From Streptomyces sp. CBMA29 (GTDB lineage Bacteria; Actinomycetota; Actinomycetes; Streptomycetales; Streptomycetaceae), in the NCBI RefSeq assembly GCF_014596445.1, contig NZ_MECL01000182.1, forward strand, positions 32,249-96,248: a stretch of DNA of 64,000 nucleotides, written 5' to 3'. The notes below the pieces were generated by a model that saw only the letters and a list, made by a program, of their open reading frames with translations, was not told the DNA's origin and did not search any database. The position numbers and the translations under genes are program-made. Positions 1-7,977 of the stretch are shown here, one piece after another; position 1 is the stretch's first letter; each line of letters starts with the position of its first letter.

Positions 1-155
1 GGCGGCTGAGCTGGGCACATGCCCCTGGAACGTCAACACCCTTGAGGAGAAGGTGAATACGGCGTCTCGAATGAGTCCAGGATGCGCACGTGACGTGGCG
101 GGGCGATAGGGTTAGCCTGCCCGAGCCGGGTGCCCTCGTAAGGGTGGGGAGAGTA

Positions 156-419
156 ATGGAACAGATAGCGATGCACAGCAGGCCACGAGTGCCTGCCATC
201 AACTGCGGTACAGGCGCGTCCAGTGCGCGCCTCGACCGGCACCTCGCGATACTGGCCGGGCCTGCCCTGCCCCAGCGCGACACAGAGGAAGCGACTGTGC
301 TGATGCAGGAGCTGACCTCGCGCAACACCGTGCACACCAAGGCCAACCGCGGTGCGAGGGTGTCGCTCTTCGCGCCGCTGCGACGGCTGCGGAGATCGCT
401 GTTCGGCAACCGAGGCTGA
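156..419 (+). CDS. Small conserved-looking hypothetical protein (87 aa)
   Basis: An 87-residue basic protein of unknown function. I chose the ATG at 156 because a purine-rich ribosome-binding stretch (GGGGAGAG) lies just upstream; the frame stays open upstream to 90 but without a convincing start. The middle (about residues 25-65) is polar. The last 20 residues are Arg/Leu-rich (SLFAPLRRLRRSLFG), which could form an amphipathic, membrane- or RNA-associating helix. There is no signal peptide and no catalytic motif that I recognise. It stands alone, facing away from the ISP-like gene at 683-1951. Small proteins of this composition occur in Streptomyces, but I cannot name a family. Function is not inferred. 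Confidence 0.6.
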   Translation: MEQIAMHSRPRVPAINCGTGASSARLDRHLAILAGPALPQRDTEEATVLMQELTSRNTVHTKANRGARVSLFAPLRRLRRSLFGNRG

Positions 420-682
420 GTCCGCTCCGCCCTCTCCCAGGACTCGGACTCCCAGGTCCCGCCCTCCCCTGACCTCGGTCGGGGCGGGGACCGGCCAGGT
501 GCTCGGATCGTCCGGCGGCCACACCGTCCCGGCTCGGCGCTGCTTCGCGCGGCGCTTCGGTGTGTGCCCGCCGCGGCCGTCCCTCCCCACCGGACGGTCC
601 GCCGCGACGCCAGGTCGCACGGACACCCTTCACCCGGCCACAGCGGGACCGCTCATGACAAGGTCGTTCACGGCACGGCTGG

Positions 683-1951
683 TCACAGCAGGGCGAACTG
701 CCCGTCCGGCCCTTCCTCGTGGTGTTCCAGCACGGAGGCGGGCCTGCGCCTGGCGGCGGGCACCGGCAGTACGCCGCCCGCCCGCAGCTCGGCCGTCGTG
801 ATCGTCTCGCCGCGCACCGCCAGACGGCGCGCCAGACCCTCGCGGTCCTCGCGCAGACCGGCCAGCAGCGTCAGCACACTGATCAGCTCCAGCAGTTCCG
901 ACGTGGTGGCCCGCGTCCACGCGGCGGGCCGCAGCGCCTCCAGGGTCCCCGGCGCACCCGGCGCCGTACGCCGCTCGAACCACGCCTCGATCACCCGCAC
1001 CCCACCCGCGGTGACGTCCCAGGCGGCTGGTGAGACCGGCGAGATCCGGCCGTCGCCGATCAGCAGCGCCCGCTCGTCCGGGTCGTACGACAACTCCCCG
1101 GCGGCCGGGGCGTCCGGCAGCGGTGAGCGTACGTAAGGGCGGCTTCCGCCGGGCAGCCGGAGCCGACCGGCGTCGCGTCCCCCGGCGGGGTCGGCGAACC
1201 GCGTCCCGTGGGTCTGGAGCCACAAGGTCCGGCGTCCGAGCGCCAGCCCCTCCTGCCAGAGCGCGGGATCGCGGGGCAGCGGTACGAGGGCGCCGCCGGG
1301 GCCCGGCCGCGCCGCCGCGCCGATCCAGGCCAGTACGTCGGCCGCGGCGACCTCGGTGCCCAGCCGCGCGGAGAGCAGGGCGGTCAGCCCCGGTGCGATG
1401 TTGGGGTCCCGGCCGCCCGGCTGCCGGAACAGCGGCCGTATCCAGCCCGGCCGCCCGGCCGGGGAGCGACCGTCGGGCAGCAGCGCGCAGAACACCACGG
1501 CGGGCTCCCGCGCCCCGGACTCCGCCACTGACACGGGCCGTGCCTGATACGCCTGTTCCAGCGCGAAGACCTGCCGGTCGTCGGCCGTCCGCCATATCTC
1601 GGCCCGCGCCACGTCGATCAGCCGGTGGTTGGGTATCAGCCACTGCCGGTCGTACGGGCCGTGCTGCACCCGCACCGGCTCGGGGCAGCGACCGGTCTCG
1701 CCGGCCAGCGCGGTGGTCGGGGTGCGGTGGCCCGGCAACTGCGCGACGGGCGTGTGCAGATTCCTGGCCCGCGTCGGATGCAGCAGCGCCGACCGGGCGT
1801 CCTGGTCCGCGGTGCCGGTGAACAGCGCCCACCGGGCACGCAGACAGGAAGGTTCCGCGGCCATCGGCCAGCCACGGCCGATCCGCAACGGGCGTACGGA
1901 CCACGGCATCACGTCGTGCAGCAAAGGCGCGTCATTGCTCACCGCACGCAT
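683..1951 (-). CDS. Type ISP restriction/modification enzyme-like C-terminal domain protein
   Basis: A 422-aa protein resembling the stand-alone C-terminal, target-recognition-like part of type ISP (LlaBIII-like) restriction-modification enzymes that streptomycetes commonly carry. Recognisable segments are PLLHDVMPW near the N-terminus, GPYDRQWLIPNHRLIDVARAE in the middle, LFRQPGGRDPNIAPGL, and a YDPDERALLIGDGRISPV segment followed by WDVTAGGVRVIEAWF. There is no SAM-binding methyltransferase motif and no helicase or nuclease motif, so it is unlikely to be a complete R-M enzyme. It starts 14 nt downstream of the gntR stop and is probably the third gene of the hmgA-gntR transcript. A GTG at 1942 is an alternative start. 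The family resemblance is clear; the biochemical role is not known. Confidence 0.75.
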   Translation of the reverse strand: MRAVSNDAPLLHDVMPWSVRPLRIGRGWPMAAEPSCLRARWALFTGTADQDARSALLHPTRARNLHTPVAQLPGHRTPTTALAGETGRCPEPVRVQHGPYDRQWLIPNHRLIDVARAEIWRTADDRQVFALEQAYQARPVSVAESGAREPAVVFCALLPDGRSPAGRPGWIRPLFRQPGGRDPNIAPGLTALLSARLGTEVAAADVLAWIGAAARPGPGGALVPLPRDPALWQEGLALGRRTLWLQTHGTRFADPAGGRDAGRLRLPGGSRPYVRSPLPDAPAAGELSYDPDERALLIGDGRISPVSPAAWDVTAGGVRVIEAWFERRTAPGAPGTLEALRPAAWTRATTSELLELISVLTLLAGLREDREGLARRLAVRGETITTAELRAGGVLPVPAARRRPASVLEHHEEGPDGQFALL

Positions 1952-1965
1952 GCTACTGACGACCC

Positions 1966-2712
1966 TCAGGGTGCCTCCATCGTCACCGTGAACGAGAAGC
2001 GGTCACCCCGGTAATGGATGCGCACCACGTCCACCGCCCGGCCCGACTCGTCGTAGGTCACCCCGGTGTAGTGCAATATCGGGCTCAGCAGCGGCACTCG
2101 CAGCAGCCGGGCCGTCTCGGGATCGGCCAGCCGCGCCTCCACGGTGTCGGTGATCCGGCTGATCCGCACGCCGAGCACGTCCCGCAGCACCTTCGTCATC
2201 GGCCACCGCTCCAGGTCGGCGAGGTCGATCCGGGCGCCGAGTTCCGGACGTACGAAATTCTCCGCCCAGTTGGTGGGCTCACCGCTCTCGTCACAGCGCA
2301 GCCTGCGGTAGGCCATGGCCTGGTCGAGGTCGGGGAAATACTCGGCGGCCCCCGGCGGCAGCGGCTCGGAACCGTAGCGCAGCACCGCCGTACGGCCGCC
2401 GGACTGCTGCGCCACGATCGCGTCCACCGAGCCGAGCAGCTTCACCGGCGCCCCGCGCAGCGCGGTCGGCTCGATGAAGGTGCCGCGCCTGCGGTGCCGG
2501 CTGATCAGGCCCTCGTCCTCCAACTCCTTGAGCGCCTGCCGCATGGTGAGGACGCTCACCCCGTAGTGTCCGGCCAGCTCGTCCTCGGTGGGCAGCCGCA
2601 GCGGGGCCTCCGCGTGGCGGCCCAGTATCGAGGCCCGCAACGACTGCGAGACCTGGTACCACAGCGGCAACTTGCGGTTCAGGACGAGGGAGTCGGGGGC
2701 GAAGGACGTCAC
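1966..2712 (-). CDS. GntR-family regulator with UTRA domain (HutC type)
   Basis: A 248-aa one-component regulator. An N-terminal winged helix (about residues 10-80; LPTEDELAGHYGVSVLTMRQALKELEDEGLI) is followed by a C-terminal UTRA ligand-binding domain (about 100-245). The start is the GTG at 2712, which overlaps the hmgA TGA in a GTGA arrangement, so the two genes should be translationally coupled. A longer reading from 2742 would run well into hmgA. The context suggests control of homogentisate breakdown, possibly through the 34-bp palindrome upstream of hmgA (4074-4107), which would make this autoregulation. Assigning that operator to this protein is an inference. UTRA regulators usually bind shorter palindromes, so another regulator could own the site. 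Confidence 0.9.
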   Translation of the reverse strand: MTSFAPDSLVLNRKLPLWYQVSQSLRASILGRHAEAPLRLPTEDELAGHYGVSVLTMRQALKELEDEGLISRHRRRGTFIEPTALRGAPVKLLGSVDAIVAQQSGGRTAVLRYGSEPLPPGAAEYFPDLDQAMAYRRLRCDESGEPTNWAENFVRPELGARIDLADLERWPMTKVLRDVLGVRISRITDTVEARLADPETARLLRVPLLSPILHYTGVTYDESGRAVDVVRIHYRGDRFSFTVTMEAP

Positions 2713-4049
2713 GGCCGGAAGTTTCTCGCAAGCCCCTCCCACACCCGGTCGTAGCCCTCCTGCCGGTGCTCCGCGTTCAGTGCGAACGCGGTGGGCACGA
2801 CCGGCCAGCGGGTCTCGAACATGAACGCCAGGCCGTCGTCCACGCGCTGCGGCGCCAGTTCGGCGGCGCTCGCCTTGTCGAAGGTGGCCCGGTCGGGTCC
2901 GTGCGCCGACATCATGTTGTGCAGCGAGGAGCCGCCGGGCACGAAGCCCTCGGCCTTGGCGTCGTACGCTCCCTCGATCAGGCCCATGAACTCGGTCATC
3001 ACATTGCGGTGGAAGTACGGCGGCCTGAAGGTGTCCTCGCCGACCAGCCAGCGCGGGGCGAAGACCACGAAGTCCGCGCCCGCGAGCCCCGGCGTGTCCG
3101 AGGGCGAGGTGAGCACCGTGAAGATCGACGGGTCGGGGTGGTCGTAGCTGAGCGAGCCCAGCACGTTGAATCGGTGCAGGTCGTACACGTACGGCACATG
3201 GCTGCCGTGCCAGGCGACCACGTCGAGCGGCGAGTGGTCGTAGGCCGCGGCCCAGAGATTGCCGCCGAATTTGTTGATCACCTCCGTCCGTTCGTCCCGG
3301 TCCTCGTAGGCGGCGACCGGGGCGCGGAAGTCCCGCGCGTTGGCCAGTCCGTTCGCACCGATCGGGCCCAACTCGGGTAGTTGGAAGGGCTGGCCGTAGT
3401 TCTCGCAGACATAGCCGCTCGCCGTGCCGTCCGGCAGCTCGACACGGAAGCGGACGCCGCGCGGGATCAGGGCGACCTCGCCCGGGTCGGCGCGGATCAG
3501 CCCCAACTCGGTCCGCAGCAGCAGGGCGCCCTGCTGCGGCACGATCAGGAACTCGCCGTCCGAGGAGGAGAACACCCGGTCGTGCATCGAGAGGTTGGCC
3601 GCGTACCAGTGGATGCCGATGCCCTCACGGCGCAGCACATCGCCGTTGCCGCCGACCGTGACCAGGCCGGTCACGAAATCCGTCGGCTCCTGCGGCATCG
3701 GCAGCGGGCCCCAGCGCAGCCGGTTGGGGTCGGGCTCCACGTCCAGGAAGGGGGCGCTGCGCACTTGGCCGTTGGGGATCCGGCGGAAGGGCGGATGGGC
3801 GGCCGAGGGCCGGATCCGGTAGAGCCAGCTCCGCCGGTTGCGGGCGCGCGGCTCGGTGAACGCGGTGCCGCTGAGCTGTTCCGCGTAGAGCCCGAAGGGG
3901 GCGCGCTGCGGTGAGTTGCGCCCCTCCGGGAGCGCGCCCGCCACGGCTTCGCTGCTGTGCTCGTTGCCGAAACCCGAGGAGTACGGCAGGTCCTTGCCGT
4001 CCTCGGCGTCGGCGCCGCCCGGCCCGTTCACGGCATTCGTGGCGTTCAT
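2709..4049 (-). CDS. hmgA: Homogentisate 1,2-dioxygenase
   Basis: Opens the aromatic ring of homogentisate to maleylacetoacetate in tyrosine and phenylalanine catabolism, using non-haem iron in the cytosol. The 446-aa length is normal for the family. Iron-ligand segments are visible near the C-terminus: PPYFHRNVMTEFMGL (His and Glu) and MMSAHGPD (His). The N-terminal LPYSSGFGNEHSSEA signature is also present. The ATG at 4049 lies about 25 bases downstream of a 34-bp palindrome that probably serves as operator/promoter. It is followed by a GTGA-coupled gntR gene and the ISP-like gene. No maleylacetoacetate isomerase or fumarylacetoacetase is adjacent, so the rest of the pathway must lie elsewhere. 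Confidence 0.97.
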   Translation of the reverse strand: MNATNAVNGPGGADAEDGKDLPYSSGFGNEHSSEAVAGALPEGRNSPQRAPFGLYAEQLSGTAFTEPRARNRRSWLYRIRPSAAHPPFRRIPNGQVRSAPFLDVEPDPNRLRWGPLPMPQEPTDFVTGLVTVGGNGDVLRREGIGIHWYAANLSMHDRVFSSSDGEFLIVPQQGALLLRTELGLIRADPGEVALIPRGVRFRVELPDGTASGYVCENYGQPFQLPELGPIGANGLANARDFRAPVAAYEDRDERTEVINKFGGNLWAAAYDHSPLDVVAWHGSHVPYVYDLHRFNVLGSLSYDHPDPSIFTVLTSPSDTPGLAGADFVVFAPRWLVGEDTFRPPYFHRNVMTEFMGLIEGAYDAKAEGFVPGGSSLHNMMSAHGPDRATFDKASAAELAPQRVDDGLAFMFETRWPVVPTAFALNAEHRQEGYDRVWEGLARNFRP

Positions 4050-4073
4050 GGTCTGCTCCCGGTGGGGTCTCGT

Positions 4074-4107
4074 CCGTGATTCCTATGCTGAACCATAGGA
4101 ATCACGG
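4074..4107. promoter_or_regulatory. 34-bp perfect palindrome upstream of hmgA (operator candidate)
   Basis: Two perfect 14-bp arms (CCGTGATTCCTATG at 4074-4087 and its complement at 4094-4107) flank a 6-base CTGAAC spacer. The element sits 25 bases before the hmgA start and 10 bases from the stop of the upstream SGNH hydrolase gene. The arms are AT-richer than the surroundings and no T-run follows on either strand, so an operator fits better than a terminator. The likely ligand protein is the GntR encoded by the next gene, by inference only. Confidence 0.75.
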
Positions 4108-4116
4108 CGGCAACCC

Positions 4117-4926
4117 TCAGCCCGAGCCTGTGGAAAACTCCGCTGCCAGGGCCCGGACGGTGGCCGCGGCCGACACCGCGTGGCCGCGCGCCGAGGCGTG
4201 CACCAGGTCGGCGCTGTACAGGTCGCGGTTGGCGGCGGCGGGATGGCCGTACATCTCGACGACCACCGCGCCGTAGCGCTCCGCGACCGTCCGGGTCACC
4301 TGATTGAGAACGGCGACGCCGCTCTCCAGCGGGCCGCCGCGCAGTTCCGGCACGGCCGCCGCGACATTCACCAGCGCGTACGCGACCAGGGTCCTGCCGG
4401 GCGCGGCCAGCCGGGAGAAGAGCAGGTCGAGCTCCTTCTCCAGCGCCTCGGGGGAGAAGCCGGGCAGCAGCAGGTCGTTCCCGCCGCAGACGATCGCGAC
4501 CAGGTCGGGCGCGAAGCGCGCGGCGCGCTCGGCCTGGTCGGCGCGTACCTGGCCCGCGGTGAGACCGCGCAGGCCGAGGTTGAGATACGTCAGCTCCGGC
4601 ACGACCCGGCGCAGGGCCTCCGCGGTGCGGTCGGCCCAGGGCAGGGTGCGGTATCCGGGCACGGGGTCGCCCAGTCCCTCGGCGATGCTGTCGCCGACGA
4701 CCGCGAAGCGCTTCCAGGGCGCGCCGCGCAGCAGCCGGTCGCTCTCCTCGGGCGACAGGCAGTGGGGGTCGGCGGCCTCCGCCGGGTGGTCGGCCGCATA
4801 GGTGGCGGCGAAGGCGCTGACGGCGCTGGGCGCGGGAGCGTGAGCACGCGCGGGTGCGGGTGCGGGCGGGGGGACGGGAGCGGGAGCGAGGAGGGGAACG
4901 GGAACGGCGTCGCTGTGCTGCGTCAT
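4117..4926 (-). CDS. SGNH/GDSL-family hydrolase
   Basis: A 269-aa serine hydrolase (esterase/lipase type). Block I is FAVVGDSIAEGLGD (nucleophile Ser in GDS, about residue 85). Block III is CGGNDLL (Gly-x-Asn-Asp). The C-terminal block is DLVHASARGHAVSA (Asp-x-x-His pair). The first 40 residues are a low-complexity Pro/Ala tract (PVPLLAPAPVPPPAPAPA) with no clear signal peptide, so the protein is probably cytosolic. I chose the ATG at 4926, one base after the MFS stop and preceded by AAGGAG; an upstream TTG at 4944 is less likely. The gene is probably co-transcribed with the MFS exporter. The substrate is unknown. Confidence 0.88.
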   Translation of the reverse strand: MTQHSDAVPVPLLAPAPVPPPAPAPARAHAPAPSAVSAFAATYAADHPAEAADPHCLSPEESDRLLRGAPWKRFAVVGDSIAEGLGDPVPGYRTLPWADRTAEALRRVVPELTYLNLGLRGLTAGQVRADQAERAARFAPDLVAIVCGGNDLLLPGFSPEALEKELDLLFSRLAAPGRTLVAYALVNVAAAVPELRGGPLESGVAVLNQVTRTVAERYGAVVVEMYGHPAAANRDLYSADLVHASARGHAVSAAATVRALAAEFSTGSG

Positions 4927-4927
4927 C

Positions 4928-6343
4928 TCAGGACTCCTTGGCAAGGGCGCGGGTCAGGCCGAGGCCGACCGCGGCGGCGACGGCGGCAAGCGCGGCGCAG
5001 ACGAGGAACACCTCGCGGAACGCCCGCGTCCCGTCCAGGCCGCGGGCGGCGATGACCGACGCGGTCGCGGCGACGCCGAGCGCGCCGCCCAACTGCCGCG
5101 CGGTGGTGGTCATGCCGACACCCGAGGCGAACTGCCGGGGCGGCAGTGATGTCGCGGCGGCGGTGGACAGGGCGGTGAGCGTGGCCCCGAAGGCGGCGCC
5201 GCCGACCAGGCCCATGGGCAGCCACAGCGCCAGGAAGCGGGTGTCGGTGCCGAGTTGGGACCAGGTCCAGACGCTCACCGCGGCGAAGGCGGCCATGGAC
5301 ACGGCGACGACGGCGGGCAGATGGTGCGGCCGGGCGCGCTTGCCGACCACCAGGGCGGCCACCGCGGAGGTGAGCGCGCCGGGTGTGAGGGCGAAACCCG
5401 CCTTGAGGACCGAGTAGTGCCACACGGCGGTGAGGAACAGCGGTCCGCAGAGCATCCAGGCGAAGAGCGCGGCCCCGGCGAAAGCGGCGGCGGCGGAGGC
5501 GACGGCGAAGGTGCGGTTGCGCAAGAGGCCGGTCTCGACGGCGGGCGTCACCTGGCGCGTGGAACGGACGAGCGCCACGACGAGCAGCGCCGCGCCGCAC
5601 CATGTGCTGCCCACAGTGGCCGCGGACGCCCAGCCCCAGTCGCTGCCCTTGCTGAGGCCGAGCACCAGCAGGCCGATGCCCAGGGTGACGGCGAGCGTGC
5701 CCAGTGGGTCGGGCAACCGCCGTTCCGCGCCGGTGCGTTCCGGCAGGCCGCGCAGCCCCGCGGCCACCAGGACGATGCCCACCGGCACATTGATGAGGAA
5801 AACGGAGCGCCAGCCGAAGGCGTCGACCAGCAGACCGCCCAGGCTCGGCCCGGCGGCGCTGGCCATCGAGCCCGCGGCGCCCCAGACGCCGATCGCCGCC
5901 GCGAGCCCGGCGGGGGGCGTGGTGGCGAGCAGCAGCCCCAGTGCGGCCGGGATCATCCCGGCCGCGGCGGCGCCCTGGAGGGCGCGGGCGGCGATCAGCC
6001 AGGGCAGGCCGGGCGCGGCGGCGCACAAGGCGGAGGCGACCGTGAAGCCGGTGAGCGACAGCAGGAAGACGCGCTTGCGGCCGAAGGCGTCGGCTATCCG
6101 TCCCGCGGGGGTGAGCAGCGCGGCGAAGAGCACCGCATAGCTGCTCACGACCCACGACAGGTCGGACACGCGGTCGGCGGGGAAGCTCTCGGCCAGGTCG
6201 GGGAAAGCGACGTTGACCACGGTGGTGTCGAGGAACGCGATGAAGGTGGCGCCCGCGCTGAGCAGCAGGACGATCCCCGGTCTGACGTCCGGGGTCCGTC
6301 CTGAGCCGTGCGGTGCGGGGAGGGTGGAAGCGGGGGAGGACAT
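4928..6343 (-). CDS. MFS drug-efflux type transporter (DHA2, 14-TM)
   Basis: A 471-aa integral membrane proton antiporter of the EmrB/QacA (DHA2) family. It shows the TM1 motif FLDTTVVNVAFPDL, the motif A loop GRIADAFGRKRVF, the antiporter motif C region GPSLGGLLVDAFGWRSVF followed by INVPVG, and about 14 hydrophobic segments. The start is the ATG at 6343, with AAGGACGG upstream. In-frame sequence further upstream to 6601 is an extension through the operator region and into the opposite TetR gene. It diverges from the TetR gene at 6486 across repeated CATAC-N5-GTATG operators, the classic layout of a repressor-controlled efflux pump. The exported compound is unknown. Confidence 0.93.
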   Translation of the reverse strand: MSSPASTLPAPHGSGRTPDVRPGIVLLLSAGATFIAFLDTTVVNVAFPDLAESFPADRVSDLSWVVSSYAVLFAALLTPAGRIADAFGRKRVFLLSLTGFTVASALCAAAPGLPWLIAARALQGAAAAGMIPAALGLLLATTPPAGLAAAIGVWGAAGSMASAAGPSLGGLLVDAFGWRSVFLINVPVGIVLVAAGLRGLPERTGAERRLPDPLGTLAVTLGIGLLVLGLSKGSDWGWASAATVGSTWCGAALLVVALVRSTRQVTPAVETGLLRNRTFAVASAAAAFAGAALFAWMLCGPLFLTAVWHYSVLKAGFALTPGALTSAVAALVVGKRARPHHLPAVVAVSMAAFAAVSVWTWSQLGTDTRFLALWLPMGLVGGAAFGATLTALSTAAATSLPPRQFASGVGMTTTARQLGGALGVAATASVIAARGLDGTRAFREVFLVCAALAAVAAAVGLGLTRALAKES

Positions 6344-6371
6344 GAGCCGTCCTTGCCTTGGCAGCGAGAAA

Positions 6372-6421
6372 CATACTGGGAGTACATACTGGCGGTATGA
6401 AAATACATACCGAAGGTATGT
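6372..6421. promoter_or_regulatory. Repeated TetR-type operators between MFS and TetR genes
   Basis: The element CATAC-N5-GTATG occurs perfectly twice (6385-6399 and 6406-6420), the second extended to a 17-bp palindrome with 7-bp arms ACATACC/GGTATGT at 6405-6421. A third, degraded copy (CATAC-TGGGA-GTACA) begins at 6372. The cluster covers the divergent promoter region of the efflux gene (start 6343) and the TetR gene (start 6486). It is the obvious binding site for that TetR. This is a sequence observation; binding is inferred. Confidence 0.85.
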
Positions 6422-6485
6422 GCGTGTCAAGAGTGGATACGCCCTAGGGTGGGAAGGGCATCGCGAACGACAGGAGGGCGCCGCC

Positions 6486-7139
6486 GTGGCAGCACCGCGC
6501 ACAGGCACCGGAAGCGGGACGGGCACCGTCCCGGCCCGCAGGGCGGCGGCACGCCCCACGCAGCGCGAGCGGTCGGACGCCACTGTCGAGGACCTGCTCA
6601 CCGCGGCCCGCGCGCTGTTCGCCGCAGAGGGCTACGCGGCCACCTCGCTGGACGCGGTCTGCGAGCGGGCGGGCGTCACCAAAGGTGCCCTGTACCACCA
6701 CTTCTCCGGCAAGAAGCAGCTCTTCAGCGCCGTCTACACCCGCGAGCAGGAACGTCTCGCCCACCGGATCTCGACCGCGTACCTCCAGGTCACCGACCCG
6801 TGGGAGGCGGTCCACGAGGGCAGCCGCGCCTATCTGGAGGCGTCCTTGGACCCCGAGGTGCAGCGCATCACGCTCTTCGACGCTCCGGGCGCGCTCGGCT
6901 GGGAGGCGATGCGCGACCTCGGCGTCAACTGCCGCCAACTCACCCTGCGCGGTGTGAAGTACGCCATCAAGGCGGGCGCGATCTCGCAGCGCCCCGCCGA
7001 CCCGCTGACGTCGATGCTCTACGGCGGACTCAGCGAGAGCGCGATGGCGATCGTCAGGGCCGACGACCCGCCGACCGCCCTGGCGGAAGCCCTCGCCGAC
7101 CTGCGCAAGCTCTTCGACGCGCTCGCCGCGAAGGGCTGA
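6486..7139 (+). CDS. TetR-family repressor, likely of the divergent MFS pump
   Basis: A 217-aa regulator. The N-terminal helix-turn-helix is clear at about residues 35-80 (ATSLDAVCERAGVTKGALYHHFSGKKQLFSAVY). A C-terminal all-helical ligand and dimerisation domain follows (LFDAPGALGWEAMRDLG). The start is the GTG at 6486, with an AGGAGGG ribosome-binding site 7 bases upstream; the in-frame extension back to 6213 would run through the operators and into the MFS gene. It is divergent from the MFS gene and sits next to the CATAC-N5-GTATG cluster, which points to autoregulation and pump repression. It is followed after 7 bases by a second TetR gene. Confidence 0.93.
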   Translation: MAAPRTGTGSGTGTVPARRAAARPTQRERSDATVEDLLTAARALFAAEGYAATSLDAVCERAGVTKGALYHHFSGKKQLFSAVYTREQERLAHRISTAYLQVTDPWEAVHEGSRAYLEASLDPEVQRITLFDAPGALGWEAMRDLGVNCRQLTLRGVKYAIKAGAISQRPADPLTSMLYGGLSESAMAIVRADDPPTALAEALADLRKLFDALAAKG

Positions 7140-7146
7140 CGGCGCC

Positions 7147-7752
7147 GTGCCACGGGCCGTGGGCGCCGACAGCGGACTGCGCCGCGCACCGGTGCAGCAG
7201 CGCAGCACCGAACGTCTGGAACGCATCCTCGACGCCTGCGCCCGGCTGTTGGACGAGGGCGGTTACGAGCGCCTCAGCACCCGCGCCGTCGCCGCCCGCG
7301 CGGGCGTCCCCATCGGGTCGGTCTACCGTTTCTTCTCCGACAAGCGCGCCCTCGCGGACGCCCTCGCCCACCGTAACCTCGACGAATTCCTCGACCGTAC
7401 GGCCGCGCGTCTCGCGGAGCCCGGCACCGACCCCGACTGGCGCACGGCCGTGAACATCCTGGTCGACGAGTACACCGCCATGAAGCGCACCGCGCCCGGT
7501 TTCGCGCTGGTCGACTTCGGCGTGCCGGGCGAGACCAATCACGACCTCGCCGACCGGCTGCCCGCGCTGCTCGGCGAACGGCTCTCGGCCGACCCCTCGG
7601 AACCCCGGCTGCGGCTGGCCCTGGTGATCGCCGTCGAGACGGCGGACGCCGCGCTGCAACTCGCCTTCCGCACCGACCCGTCGGGCGACCCCGGTGTGAT
7701 CTCCGAGACGAAGGCGCTGATCCGGGCCTATCTCGCGACCGTCCTGGACTGA
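7147..7752 (+). CDS. TetR-family transcriptional regulator
   Basis: A 201-aa TetR protein. The HTH lies at about residues 22-65 (RLSTRAVAARAGVPIGSVYRFFSDKRALADALA), followed by a C-terminal domain of the type seen in many actinobacterial TetRs. The GTG start is only 7 nt after the preceding tetR stop and has a weak ribosome-binding site, so it is probably coupled to that gene. Two different TetR genes in tandem is unusual. The target of this one is not evident; the molybdopterin oxidoreductase 225 nt downstream is one possibility. Confidence 0.88.
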   Translation: MPRAVGADSGLRRAPVQQRSTERLERILDACARLLDEGGYERLSTRAVAARAGVPIGSVYRFFSDKRALADALAHRNLDEFLDRTAARLAEPGTDPDWRTAVNILVDEYTAMKRTAPGFALVDFGVPGETNHDLADRLPALLGERLSADPSEPRLRLALVIAVETADAALQLAFRTDPSGDPGVISETKALIRAYLATVLD

Positions 7753-7977
7753 CCTCCCCTAGCCTCCCCGCACCTCACCCGGCCTCCCTCGGGCCTCCCC
7801 GAGCCTCCCGCTTCGGCCACGAGCCAGCCGGGCACCCGCTCCCGCAGCGCCTCCGCACCCGCTCCCGCAGCGCCCTCGCAGGGTCCGACGCCCGCTCCAG
7901 GGGTCGTTGTCAGTACCGCCGGGTAATGTCGAAGACGACCGCGCGCCACCGTCGCCGCCCGTCCAGGGGAGTCCCCG

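Noticed and set aside
1..155. A possible end of an upstream gene at the left edge
   Set aside because: Only a few bases before a TGA are visible and no protein motif can be read, so no feature is claimed.
4074..4107. The palindrome before hmgA as a terminator for the SGNH hydrolase gene
   Set aside because: The arms are AT-rich, no T-run follows on either strand and it sits in the hmgA promoter position, so an operator is more likely.
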